DNA from: Palsa-1248 sp963737835
Lineage (GTDB): Bacteria; Gemmatimonadota; Gemmatimonadetes; Gemmatimonadales; Gemmatimonadaceae
DNA length: 64,000 nucleotides
Direction of reading: 5' to 3'
NCBI GenBank assembly: GCA_963737835.1
Contig: CAVTUH010000001.1
Coordinates: forward strand, 1,178,001-1,242,000
This document shows, in pieces, positions 54,916-63,324 of this stretch. The notes under the pieces are model-generated. The model was not told the DNA's origin and did no database searches. It saw nothing but the letters and a program-made list of their open reading frames with translations. Numbering within the stretch: position 1 is the stretch's first letter; each line of letters begins with the position of its first letter. Both the position numbers and the translations under genes were made by a program.

Positions 54916-55403
54916 TCGATTCCTCCTCGAGCTGCACGCGGCGAGACGCGCATCCGGGCGACCCACGTCTTGCTCGACAACTGCAGTGCGGCCTTGATGG
55001 GGTTGATGGCGTGCGGCGTCGTCGACCTCGGCTCGTACGCCACTCCCATCCACCGTCGCCCTGCCCACAGTCCAGACGCCGAGCGTGCGTGTGAACAGGA
55101 TCGGTGTTTCGAGCTCACCGAAGCCGCTGACCTGCCGCTCGCCGAGCGGTCCCATGCAACCTTAGTTTGCCTACGCTTCCAGGTGTTGGCAACAGCGGGG
55201 CACGTCGGTTGCAACCGCGTACCTGTTGAAGCTCGCCGTCCGGACGCAGCTCGCGGCGCCTCCTCCGGTGTCGGTCAGCGGATTGCTGGCTCCTTTCGCC
55301 TTCGCCTACCAGATGGTGGTGGTCAAGGCAACGGCACCAAAATCGACCAAGACCGACGACTGGGAGTCGTAGCTACGATGCGCGTGCCGACGCCTGGGAC
55401 CAT
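54916..55403. other. Intergenic stretch with a possible decayed coding segment
   Basis: Between a TAG at 55163-55165 and a TAG at 55370-55372 the plus strand has an open frame including VATAYLLKLAVRTQLAAPPP and VSVSGLLAPFAFAYQMVVVK. It has protein-like composition, no start codon and no family I recognise. The rest shows nothing. Confidence 0.35.
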
Positions 55404-55540
55404 TTGTAGCCCGCGAAGCGGCCTGCCAAATAGAGAGTAGCGAAGCAGAAAGTGGAAAGTAGACGATAAGCCACGACGGCCCCGATGGCAGCGAGTGCAT
55501 CGTGGCCGCGCTACTCGGTCTACTTTCTACTTTCGAAAGA
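55404..55540 (+). repeat. Double-hairpin repeat, copy D (diverged, with compensatory changes)
   Basis: The main stem pairs AAAGTGGAAAGTAGAC (55449-55464) with GTCTACTTTCTACTTT (55518-55533). Relative to copy A two G-C pairs are T-A pairs on both arms, and one A-T became G-T. The loop forms its own GCCACGA/TCGTGGC stem. The first hairpin is degenerate. The right arm contains the stop codon of the nucleotidyltransferase gene. Confidence 0.8.
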
Positions 55541-56048
55541 ACGCCTCCACGGTCGCCCGAAATGATGGAGCATCGATAGCCGGAAACCGGTAGAGCTCCG
55601 GCTCGACGCGGCGGAAGTAATCCAGGGCGCAATCAGGCTTGACCATGCCAGCGCCGACCATTCGGGTGACATCTTCGATGTCCTGAGCGTGTCCGCGCTC
55701 CAGCTTCGCCAATGCCTGCGCGTACGGATCGAAATGAAAGAAGGCGAGCGGCTCGATCTCCTCGACGAACATGCTCCGCTCCTCCCAGCCCGCCGGCACC
55801 GGAATTAAGTCGGCAGGCGACGCGAGCTCGATGTTGACCTGAAGGCGCTCTTTCAACGTGGGAATCGCTCGGAGTACGCGATCCTGATCCGGAACGAACT
55901 TGAGATCCACGTCGATGGTGCTCCGGCGCCACCCTAGCAGCACCGCCGTCGCGCCGCCCGTTAGGTACACTCGGCCGGTTTGCTCCGCCGATTCCGCAAG
56001 TCCACGCAACACATCGCGGATCCGACGATCGTCGGCTAGCTGACGCAC
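55527..56048 (-). CDS. Nucleotidyltransferase (DUF6036/AbiEii-like), possible toxin
   Basis: The 173-residue protein shows the nucleotidyltransferase signature RVYLTGGATAVLLGWRRSTI followed by DVDL, where the G-G and paired acidic residues bind metal and NTP. Later parts (FVEEIEPLAFFHFDPYAQAL, AKLERGHAQDIEDVTRMV) fit the DUF6036/AbiEii-like group. Such enzymes act as toxins that modify tRNA or other RNA in type IV-like systems. It overlaps the upstream partner gene by 13 bases. Its last codons lie inside hairpin repeat D, so the original C-terminus may have been slightly altered. Confidence 0.8.
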   Translation of the reverse strand: MRQLADDRRIRDVLRGLAESAEQTGRVYLTGGATAVLLGWRRSTIDVDLKFVPDQDRVLRAIPTLKERLQVNIELASPADLIPVPAGWEERSMFVEEIEPLAFFHFDPYAQALAKLERGHAQDIEDVTRMVGAGMVKPDCALDYFRRVEPELYRFPAIDAPSFRATVEAFFRK

Positions 56049-56347
56049 GCCAACGCCCGCTCGAAGCTCACCAGACGGCGGATCAAGCTGTTGTAGCGAG
56101 AGTGGGCCGTGTCCGGGTCGGTCACCTGCAGGAGCTCGTAGAGCCTGTGCTCGGGCGCTGGAATCGCGCGCGAAACAGCGATGCCGAGACGCCGCAGCCG
56201 AGGAGCTCCAATCGACACGAGCAGCGCTGCGACGGACTCCCGTCCGTGCGCGAGATCGTCCAGCCCTGCCAGAATAAGGTCTGCCCCAGGGACCCCCGTG
56301 AAGCGGCGAGCCAGCCGCAAGTGGGCGGCGTCAGCGGGTGACCGCAC
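56036..56347 (-). CDS. Small partner protein of the nucleotidyltransferase (possible antitoxin)
   Basis: A 103-residue helical protein (ADLILAGLDDLAHGRESVAA, then HRLYELLQVTDPDTAHSRYN and LIRRLVSFERALACVS) starts the two-gene operon and overlaps the nucleotidyltransferase gene by 13 bases. Such size, order and overlap are usual for antitoxins of nucleotidyltransferase toxins; family membership is not proven. No DNA-binding motif is obvious. Confidence 0.65.
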   Translation of the reverse strand: MRSPADAAHLRLARRFTGVPGADLILAGLDDLAHGRESVAALLVSIGAPRLRRLGIAVSRAIPAPEHRLYELLQVTDPDTAHSRYNSLIRRLVSFERALACVS

Positions 56348-56432
56348 ACGCTGAATCTACCGGGCCCCGAGTCGGCACCGCCAGCGTAAATCGATCGCCG
56401 CGATCGACCATTGCGCGACCGACGTGATCCGG

Positions 56433-56560
56433 ACCAGCGACACAGAAAGTAGAAAGTAGACGGAAAGCGACGACGGCCCCGACGGCGGTGAACCGCCTCG
56501 GTGCCGCGCTGCTCCGTCCACTCTCTGCTTTCTGCACTGATGCTTCGGTGACGCTCCGCG
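56433..56560 (+). repeat. Double-hairpin repeat, copy E (decaying)
   Basis: The left arm AAAGTAGAAAGTAGAC (56446-56461) faces GTCCACTCTCTGCTTT (56516-56531), which has three substitutions that weaken pairing. An inner GGCGGTGAACCGCC hairpin and the conserved tail CTGCACTGATGC are kept. The first hairpin is missing. It lies upstream of the nucleotidyltransferase operon, so copies D and E bracket that operon. Confidence 0.75.
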
Positions 56561-56644
56561 AGAGCTGCAGGCTTTGGCTATCGCTGACTCGTGACGAGAC
56601 GCGCGAGCGCTTTACGGGGTCCGCACATAGCCGTGGTTCACACA

Positions 56645-56709
56645 GTCGACCCGATCTGGGACCACTCAGGGGGCGGGCCGATTTTCAGAAGCTGATCGAA
56701 GGGAAATGA
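56645..56709 (+). pseudogene. 3' relic of a PknB/TPR-type kinase gene
   Basis: VDPIWD in one frame and PLRGRADFQKLIEGK with TGA in the next spell the standard C-terminus of the family (compare IDPRFASLRGNPRLEKII at the end of the intact kinase). A single indel separates the two parts, and no kinase domain is found upstream. Confidence 0.6.
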
Positions 56710-57109
56710 AGTCGTGGTACCGGTTCGGTTTGGAGGCGTCACCTCTGTACGCCGCCGCCTCAGTCTTCGTCGTGCCATGCTCCGACGCCTCACTTCGCGA
56801 TCAGGGGATCGTGTTGCACTTCGGGGCGCCGGGCGGCGTCTTGCCAGGGATGACGGACGCGCGCGTCGAAGGGCTCGGAGGGCCGTGCGCCTGCCGGTAA
56901 CCGCTGACCCGGCTACTCGGTCTACTCTCCATCGGTAGCCACGAACTTGGCCGGACCGTTGCGCACGATCGCCCGCGGGGCGGGAACCGCCTAACTAAAT
57001 AGGCCGCCTGCAAGAACGTGGGGGGCACGTGCTGCAGCACGGATCCCTGGAGAACCCTTACACAGTGTCAAGCACTCCCTCTCGTTCGGCGACGAAGCGG
57101 TGTGGTACG
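56710..57109. other. Intergenic stretch; right-arm fragment of the hairpin repeat near 56908-56931
   Basis: GGCTACTCGGTCTACTCTCC near 56912-56931 matches the right arm of copy D without its left arm. Open frames around 56706-56900 have no recognisable motifs. I see no defensible gene. Confidence 0.4.
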
Positions 57110-58144
57110 ATGGCGTGTCCCTCTGCCTTCGGCCGGTCTCTCATGGCTTCCGTCGCACTGCCGTTTGTCCGCATCCCACGCCTTTGGCGCGCTGCCCAAC
57201 TCACGGGGATTTTGCTCACTGCCGCGTTGCTCGGCGCCCTCGCTCGCTGGCCGACGCCCTCGCTGCACATCCTCTGGGACATGGTGATTCCGCTCTTGCC
57301 AGCCACCTTCCTCATCAATCCGCTCGTGTGGCGGAACGTCTGCCCCCTGGCGACCCTGAATGCCTGGACCGGACAGCGCGTGGGCAGCCGGACGATCTCC
57401 CATCCCGTGCTGAGGGCAGCGTGGGTCGCCGGGCTCGTCCTCCTCGCGGTCCTCGTCCCGGCTCGCCGCTTTCTCTTCAATACCAACGGGCCAGCACTGG
57501 CGGCAGTCGTCATCGTCGTCGCATCATTGGCGCTCGGCCTGGGCCTCAGATTCTCAGGTCGCTCTGGCTTCTGCAACGCGATCTGCCCCGTGCTGTCCGT
57601 TGAAAAGCTCTACGGACAGGACCCCTTGATAGAGCTCGGCAACGCTCGCTGCGCGAGCTGCAGTGTGTGCACGCCAGTCGGATGCATCGATTTGGCGTTG
57701 CGCAAGACGGTCGCCCAGACACTCGGCCCATGGCGCCGCGACTGGCGCTGGGTCACTACGCCGTTCGGTGCCTTTGCGTGCGCGTTCCCAGGGTTCATCA
57801 TCGGGTACTTCACAACTGTCAACGGTAGTCTGTCGACGGCAGGCCACGTGTACTGGCACGTCGGGATCGTGTCCCTGATGAGTTACGTGGTTATCGCAAC
57901 CTTGGTGCTCATCACTCGCCCAGTCGTGCGTCTAATGCTTCCCGCCGTTGGCTGTCTTTCGATCGCGCTGTACTACTGGTATGCCGCTCCAAGCCTCGCG
58001 GCCGCCTACGGCGCCCCCAACCGCGGCCCCGACATCGTTCGACTGCTGGCGCTGACGCTTATCGTATTCTGGCTCTGGCATGCCCGCGACGAAACCGCGC
58101 CGCGGAGTGTCGGGCCTTTGGACCGAGGGTTCCATGGTCGGTGA
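57110..58144 (+). CDS. Membrane-bound polyferredoxin-like [4Fe-4S] protein (NosR/NapH/CcoG-related)
   Basis: About eight membrane helices carry cysteine clusters of an iron-sulfur electron carrier. NPLVWRNVCPLATLNAWTGQ has one, RSGFCNAICPVLSVEKLYGQ a second, and ARCASCSVCTPVGCIDLAL looks like a ferredoxin-type set. The layout resembles NosR/NapH-type proteins that pass electrons from quinol to periplasmic or cytosolic acceptors. The last helices lack metal ligands. Several ATG starts are possible (57110 or 57143); open sequence extends upstream to 57029. It is not adjacent to nitrate, nitrous oxide or cytochrome oxidase genes, so the partner is unknown. Confidence 0.75.
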   Translation: MACPSAFGRSLMASVALPFVRIPRLWRAAQLTGILLTAALLGALARWPTPSLHILWDMVIPLLPATFLINPLVWRNVCPLATLNAWTGQRVGSRTISHPVLRAAWVAGLVLLAVLVPARRFLFNTNGPALAAVVIVVASLALGLGLRFSGRSGFCNAICPVLSVEKLYGQDPLIELGNARCASCSVCTPVGCIDLALRKTVAQTLGPWRRDWRWVTTPFGAFACAFPGFIIGYFTTVNGSLSTAGHVYWHVGIVSLMSYVVIATLVLITRPVVRLMLPAVGCLSIALYYWYAAPSLAAAYGAPNRGPDIVRLLALTLIVFWLWHARDETAPRSVGPLDRGFHGR

Positions 58145-58305
58145 GTTGCCGCGCCTCGTATCTCCCCGGGTTTCACCCGGCGAGGATTTGCATCGATCGG
58201 CTATGATGGCTGGAGACGGCGCCGAGTAAGTGTGCCCGGGCCCATACGATAGCGCGCGGAGGCATTCCTCGAATGCGGGCTTGTTGAAGAAGAACAGAGG
58301 AGCAG

Positions 58306-59805
58306 TCAGTGGACGATTGGTGCACGCGCCGGCCGTCCGGGGGACACGCCGTCGACGAGCTCACCGTCCTTCAGGACCGTTACTCCGTTGACGAGCACGA
58401 ACCGAATGCCCTCGGAGTACTGCAGCGGGTCCTGGTACGTCGCTTTGTCGATCACCCGGTCCGGGTCGAAGACCGTGATGTCGGCGTCCGCTCCGACGCG
58501 GAGGCGACCCTTGTCTCTGAACATCGGGGCGCGCGTTTCCAGGCGCTGAGCCGGCATCAGCGTCATCTTGCGCAGGGCGGTCATGAGATCCAGCGCCCGC
58601 TCCTCCCGCACATAGTGGCCGAGCACGCGAGCAAACGTGCCCTGCCCCCGAGGGTGCACACCCGGCCCTGAGAGCGGCATCCCGTCGCTCGCGACCATGA
58701 CGATTGGATCCGCCATGGCCGTCCTCGCCGCCGCTTCGGGGATCTCGTGGATCACGATGATCCCGCCCTGAGCGCGGTACTTGGCGAACGTCTCGGCGGT
58801 GAGGCGCTCGCCGGTCGCCGTCCACTGGAGATCCTGATACGTGATCCCGAAGTTCTCCTGCCATCCCGGGTCGAAGATCGCCGACTTGATGTCCGTGCTG
58901 CCGGCGGTGTATGGGTATGCCTCGGTCGTGACGTCGAGCCCCCGCTGCCGGGCGCCCTCGATCACCGCGAGGAGCTCCGGGGTGTTTCGCAGACCCATGC
59001 TGGTGACGTGGACGACCTGCAGCGGCGCACCGGTGGCCGCGGCATCCGCAATGACCTCCTGCAGCGCCGACAGCGCCGTCATCGGCTCACGGAGTGCCGC
59101 ATACCGCAGGTGCACGTGCACCGAGGCGTGGTACTGCGCAGCCACGCGGAACATCTCGAGGATTTCCGAGTGCGTCGCCGCAGGCGTGTAGTTCACGCCC
59201 ATGCCCTCGGCCAGCGCTCCCTCACGAAAGCCCTGCTCGATGCCGGCGCGGATCTGGTCCAGTTGCTCAGGGGTAGCGGCGAGCCGGGCGGCTGGACCCG
59301 TGGGGAGGAGTCCCCCCGAATCGTGCAGCACCCGCATGCGCACCGGCCAGTGGCCGATGCTCACCCCGAAATTGATCAGCGACTTCCCTTGGCGTGCAGC
59401 ATACCAGCCTGCGACATCGTCGGTGCCGCGCTCGAGCTCGAGCGACGTCGTCACGCCGTCGTGCGCCTGGAACTGGTAGTTCCGAGGCGCCTGCCCGTGC
59501 TCGTGTAGGTCGATGAATCCAGGAGCCACGACCAGCCCGCGGGCGTTCAACGTCGTCGTTCCAGCGATCGCCGCGTCCGAGATGACCGCAATCTTGCCCT
59601 GGCGGATGCCCACGTTGCGTAGCGCGTCGATCCCGGATTCTGGATCCATGACGCGGCCCCCCAGGATCACGATGTCGTAGGCAGGCTGCGAAGTCGTGGA
59701 CCCAACTGGCCTAGTGGGAGCCGGATCATCGGCGCCCACAAGGGCGCCGGCCAGCCCGCCCAACGCCAGAACGTGCCACGACCGCGCCATCAATCGAAGT
59801 GCCAT
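58306..59805 (-). CDS. Exported N-acyl-D-amino-acid deacylase-like amidohydrolase
   Basis: This metal-dependent amidohydrolase resembles D-aminoacylases, which remove acyl groups from N-acyl-D-amino acids. After a leader (VLALGGLAGALVGADDP) the protein shows DIVILGGRVMDPESGIDALR, then GLVVAPGFIDLHEHGQAPRN with the H-x-H-type metal site (HEH here), TTEAYPYTAGSTDIKSAIFD and IVMVASDGMPLSGPGVHPRG with the catalytic Asp. The end (GRLRVGADADITVFDPDRVI) is the usual small beta domain. The start at 59805 follows GAGGAGGAGG. The gene diverges from the DUF4091 gene. The 499-residue length is normal. Confidence 0.88.
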   Translation of the reverse strand: MALRLMARSWHVLALGGLAGALVGADDPAPTRPVGSTTSQPAYDIVILGGRVMDPESGIDALRNVGIRQGKIAVISDAAIAGTTTLNARGLVVAPGFIDLHEHGQAPRNYQFQAHDGVTTSLELERGTDDVAGWYAARQGKSLINFGVSIGHWPVRMRVLHDSGGLLPTGPAARLAATPEQLDQIRAGIEQGFREGALAEGMGVNYTPAATHSEILEMFRVAAQYHASVHVHLRYAALREPMTALSALQEVIADAAATGAPLQVVHVTSMGLRNTPELLAVIEGARQRGLDVTTEAYPYTAGSTDIKSAIFDPGWQENFGITYQDLQWTATGERLTAETFAKYRAQGGIIVIHEIPEAAARTAMADPIVMVASDGMPLSGPGVHPRGQGTFARVLGHYVREERALDLMTALRKMTLMPAQRLETRAPMFRDKGRLRVGADADITVFDPDRVIDKATYQDPLQYSEGIRFVLVNGVTVLKDGELVDGVSPGRPARAPIVH

Positions 59806-59842
59806 CGCCTCCTCCTCGGGGAAGCCACACTGCCAGTGTGAC

Positions 59843-59883
59843 CGCTCTTTTCTACTTTCTACTCTCTGAAGCCCTACTCTCTC
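59843..59883 (+). repeat. Pyrimidine-arm fragment of the hairpin repeat
   Basis: TTTCTACTTTCTACTCTCTG near 59848-59868 resembles the right arm of copies D and E; no left arm is nearby. It lies in the divergent space between the amidohydrolase and the DUF4091 gene. Confidence 0.45.
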
Positions 59884-60110
59884 GGGCGCGTCAGCGCCCG
59901 CGGCAGCAGCCGCCAGCCACGGGCCACGTCAACCCGGGCACCGGTCGCGGGTCGGCGCGGCAGAACATGACTCGCCGTGCGTTTTGGATGCAAGGCGCTA
60001 CTTCACAGCGCAGTCGGGCCGGCCGTAGCTTCTCAGCGGCCGTTCCCTCGTCGTCGCGGCAGGCCATCGCGTGCGGCCTTCGCGACCGGTCACCGACAAC
60101 CCCGCCTCCC

Positions 60111-62066
60111 ATGTTCAGCAGTTTGGGTTCGCTGCGGCCCGCCGGGCTCGCCCTCCTCGCAGCCGCGTTGACGCAGCCGCCCACTGCCCACATGCGGGTA
60201 TGGGCGGTCGGCGACTCGTTCCGCATCGACCCCACGACGGGCAATGCGCGTGAGGCAAACTCGCTCATCCTCCCCGACGCGCCGCGGGGCGACTACCACG
60301 AGTCCAGCGTCGTCTGGGACGGCCAGCACCGACACATCTCGATCAAATCGGCGCGGAACGAGACGGTCTCCTTCCAGGTAATCGTCGAGCGGACGAGCAG
60401 TGCGCCGCTCAGGCGCGTGAACGTGACCGCGGGTGCGCTGACCGGTCCCGGAGGAGTCGCGCTGGGCGAGGCGAGCGTCTCGATGTTCAAGGAATGGTAC
60501 GTCAATGTGGATCGCCGCACGTCCCAGAACTACACGCTGGGCGTCGGATGGTATCCCGATGCGCTCATCCCCACGGCGCATTACACGGGCCGCCTGTTCC
60601 CCAAGTCGTACGTCCTGCCGTTCGACGTCCCGGACCTTATGAACAACATCGGGCACGATCAGCAGAACCAGGCCGTCTGGTTCGACGTCTACGTGCCGCG
60701 AGACCGCCGCGAGGCGCCACCGGGCGAGTATACCTCGACCATCACTGTGTCCACACCCACAGGCGACCGTGTGGAGCTTACGCTCAGCCTCGCGGTCTGG
60801 GATTTCGCGCTGCCGGAGGAGACCCACGTCGCGGGAAACATTCACAACGACACGGAGCTCAATACCTTCACGCCCGAGCTGGAGCTCAAGTACTACCAGA
60901 TGATCCGCCGCCATCGCCTGGCAATGGGTGTCCTCGGCTACGCGCCCGATATCGCGGTCAACGGCTCCAATATTCAGTTCGACTGGACGAGCTACGATGC
61001 GCGACTCGGCAAGTATCTCGATGGCAGCGCCTTCACGGACAAGTACGGATACTCGGGCCCGGGGTACGGCGTGCCGATCGAGATGCTGGTGCTGCCGTTC
61101 GACGTGTACCCCGTCAACGTCTACCACGACACCGGGAGTGCCGGCGTTCCGTACGGGAAGGAGTGGAAGTTCTACCGTCCGTGGCCAGCCGATCTCCCGG
61201 ACAGCGGTTTCACCCCGGAGTACGGTGAGGTGTGGAAGAAGGCCTTTCGCGCCTTCGAGGACCACTTCGATCAGCACCCAGCGTGGAATCGCACGACGCC
61301 GATCGTGTTTCTCCTGAGCCTCGACGAATCCTACGACGAGGGGTCTATCGAGAAGTTCCTGTATTATGGTCGGTTGCTCAAGGAGTCCGGCGCGAAGCGG
61401 CTCAAGTTCCGCATCGACGGCTCGTACCCGATGGAGACGATGGATCGACTGGCGGATGTCGTGGACATCTCGATCCTCGGCGTGCGCGCATACGTGCCGG
61501 AACGGGTGCAGCAACTCCGGAAGAAAGGGGTCGAGGACTGGTTCTACGCTGGCACAGACATCCTGGACGCCGATCCACTCGGCTGTCGTGCGCTCGGCTG
61601 GGTCTCGTGGAAATATCAGGCCCACTCCTGGACGATCTGGGAGTTCGACTTCAACGCGCTGCACGCATGGATGAACCCGGCGACCTACACGGCGGCGGTG
61701 ACATTGGGCTCGGAGCGGGCCGGCGACGTCTACAACGGCCTGGGCATGCTGATCTACCGGGGGGAAACCATGGGGCTCGACGAGCCGGTGGCGAGCATCC
61801 GGCTCAAACTGCTGCGCCGCGGAAGCCAGGACTACGAGTATTTCTGGCTGCTGTCCCACAAGAAAGGTGGCCGCGCCATCGCCGACCAGCTGGCCAACAG
61901 TGTGATCCACGAGCCAATGGGACAGCGCGAGGCGTGGGGCGCACCCGGAGCGTGGGACCACAACGTCGACGATTGGGAGCGCGCCCGAGCGCAGATGGGA
62001 GATCTGATCCAGAAGCTCCCGGAAGAGCCGGCAGCAGATTTTGGCCCGCACAGCGGGCCAAATTAG
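60111..62066 (+). CDS. Exported DUF4091 (glycoside-hydrolase-like) protein
   Basis: The signal peptide is SLRPAGLALLAAALTQPPTA, followed by a beta-sandwich (VWAVGDSFRIDPTTGNAREA, SARNETVSFQVIVERTSSAP). A TIM-barrel-like part has the family's HRLAMGVLGYAPDIAVNG, TPIVFLLSLDESYDEGSIEK and a DUF4091 C-terminal region with GWVSWKYQAHSWTIWEFDFN and GLGMLIYRGETMGLDEPVAS, then LKLLRRGSQDYEYFWLL. The acidic residues in LDESYDEG could be catalytic in a glycoside hydrolase. The ATG at 60111 is favoured because the signal peptide starts there; in-frame starts exist upstream to 59799. The last ten residues (DFGPHSGPN) and the stop codon come from hairpin repeat C, so the native C-terminus has been lost or displaced. 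Confidence 0.82.
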   Translation: MFSSLGSLRPAGLALLAAALTQPPTAHMRVWAVGDSFRIDPTTGNAREANSLILPDAPRGDYHESSVVWDGQHRHISIKSARNETVSFQVIVERTSSAPLRRVNVTAGALTGPGGVALGEASVSMFKEWYVNVDRRTSQNYTLGVGWYPDALIPTAHYTGRLFPKSYVLPFDVPDLMNNIGHDQQNQAVWFDVYVPRDRREAPPGEYTSTITVSTPTGDRVELTLSLAVWDFALPEETHVAGNIHNDTELNTFTPELELKYYQMIRRHRLAMGVLGYAPDIAVNGSNIQFDWTSYDARLGKYLDGSAFTDKYGYSGPGYGVPIEMLVLPFDVYPVNVYHDTGSAGVPYGKEWKFYRPWPADLPDSGFTPEYGEVWKKAFRAFEDHFDQHPAWNRTTPIVFLLSLDESYDEGSIEKFLYYGRLLKESGAKRLKFRIDGSYPMETMDRLADVVDISILGVRAYVPERVQQLRKKGVEDWFYAGTDILDADPLGCRALGWVSWKYQAHSWTIWEFDFNALHAWMNPATYTAAVTLGSERAGDVYNGLGMLIYRGETMGLDEPVASIRLKLLRRGSQDYEYFWLLSHKKGGRAIADQLANSVIHEPMGQREAWGAPGAWDHNVDDWERARAQMGDLIQKLPEEPAADFGPHSGPN

Positions 62067-62180
62067 AGAGGGGCGACACAGAAAGGAGAAAGGAGACACA
62101 GACCTTCGGCGGCCTGGATAGCAAGTGCGCCACGAGGCCGCGCTCCTCGGTCTCCTTTCTCCTTTCACCTTTCTGCGTGA
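62038..62180 (+). repeat. Double-hairpin repeat, copy C
   Basis: The first hairpin (62038-62064) is the same as in copies A and B except for one base in the right arm. The second pairs 62082-62097 with 62150-62165 (16 bp, AAAGGAGAAAGGAGAC). The inner stem is CGGCCT-type as in copy A. The repeat provides the 3' end of the DUF4091 gene, and its tail ends near 62180. The distal flank of copies A and B is absent. Confidence 0.85.
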
Positions 62181-62298
62181 CGTCCGGCTGACACACGTCG
62201 TCAACGCCCTCGCGCTTGCGTATGTTGGTCACGCGGACTCCGCAACCGCCGATGTCGAGATCGTGGACTACCATTGACCCGGATCATCATCCGCGGTC

Positions 62299-63324
62299 CT
62301 ACTGTGGCCGGAAAATGCGCTTCGGCAATAAGGCGTGGATGCCCTTGGTGCCATCTACCACTTGGGTCACCTGCAGGTCTACCGCCAAACTGCAAAGGAT
62401 GTAGGCCTGGTCGGCGGTCAGATGACGTTCCGTGACCAGATAATCAACCATTTCGTGGACGGCCATCTGCGCGGCCTTGTTCAGATCCGGATCCAATCCC
62501 ATCGTGATGTAATGATCCGGGGTGTCCGCGCGAGGCCATGTCAGCTTCATGTTCTTTCGGACATAGAGTTGAAATCTTCCCCAAAGGGCCGCCTCGATCG
62601 CAGTGCCATCTACCTCGCCGCCTCCCTGCCCCGCGTGGCCGTCTCCGACGGCAAAAAGCGCGTGCTTGGTGTGAACGGGGATGTAAAGGGTGGTTCCAGC
62701 AACCAGGTCTTTGTTGTCGAGATTGCCGGCATAATTACCAGGAGCCCTGTCGCTGATTCTTCCGTCTGCCGGTGCCGGTGCCACTCCCATCGTCCCGAAA
62801 AAAGGGCGCAAAGGAATCTCGATCCCCGGTGCAAAGAGGGCGACGTTACGAGTCCGATCCAACGGGATCGCGCGAGATCGTGCATAGGGAAAATCTTCCG
62901 GCAACGTGCCGCCTCCGGCGTGAAAAGCGTTGACGGCATAGTCGTCGGCGATCCGAATTTCCAGGATGTGTATTTCAAGTACGTCCCCCGGTTCGGCTTC
63001 CTCGATCGCGATCGGGCCCACCAGAATATTCCCGTAGGTCTTACTCCGATCTGTTACAGCGTCCAATTCGCGCATCGAGGGTCGAATGAGGCTGTCTGGC
63101 ATGCCCAGGCTTTTCATCTCTTCCGCGCCGGCCAGCGGCGTATCCAATTCAACTATCTCTCCTGAGTGGATAGTGAGAATCGGTTTGGCAGCGGGGTCGA
63201 AATAGCCCCACTCCACCGTTTGGGGACCCGATGTGATTCTGTGAATTGCTGGCTGATCCTGGCAGTACACATTCCGGGCAATGAGCGACGCCAAGAGAAC
63301 GAAGGTGTACGGGAGGGATCCCAT
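62299..63324 (-). CDS. Exported acetamidase/formamidase-family protein
   Basis: Members of PF03069 hydrolyse formamide or acetamide to ammonia and the acid. The sequence has TVEWGYFDPAAKPILTIHSG, NILVGPIAIEEAEPGDVLEI, the central IEIPLRPFFGTMGVAPAPAD, NKDLVAGTTLYIPVHTKHAL and FAVGDGHAGQGGGEVDGTAI with the conserved metal-binding Asp/His, and MGLDPDLNKAAQMAVHEMVD. Unlike cytosolic formamidases it has a signal peptide (SLPYTFVLLASLIARNVYCQ), so the enzyme would act in the periplasm. The start at 63324 follows GGGAG. GC content looks lower than in adjacent genes, which fits acquisition. Confidence 0.88.
   Translation of the reverse strand: MGSLPYTFVLLASLIARNVYCQDQPAIHRITSGPQTVEWGYFDPAAKPILTIHSGEIVELDTPLAGAEEMKSLGMPDSLIRPSMRELDAVTDRSKTYGNILVGPIAIEEAEPGDVLEIHILEIRIADDYAVNAFHAGGGTLPEDFPYARSRAIPLDRTRNVALFAPGIEIPLRPFFGTMGVAPAPADGRISDRAPGNYAGNLDNKDLVAGTTLYIPVHTKHALFAVGDGHAGQGGGEVDGTAIEAALWGRFQLYVRKNMKLTWPRADTPDHYITMGLDPDLNKAAQMAVHEMVDYLVTERHLTADQAYILCSLAVDLQVTQVVDGTKGIHALLPKRIFRPQ

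Noticed and set aside
54859..55440. A 193-codon plus-strand gene between the small membrane gene and repeat D
   Set aside because: Its translation is Arg/Ala/Asp-rich, without motifs, runs antisense to the start of the small membrane gene and ends in repeat D.
32677..62180. A CRISPR array from the repeated GGAGAAAGGAGAC sequences
   Set aside because: The copies are tens of kilobases or several kilobases apart with no regular spacers and no cas genes. The structure is hairpin repeats, not an array.
60090..62204. A 704-codon minus-strand frame opposite the DUF4091 gene
   Set aside because: It is antisense to a gene with strong family motifs, and its translation has the Arg/Val/His bias of a shadow frame.
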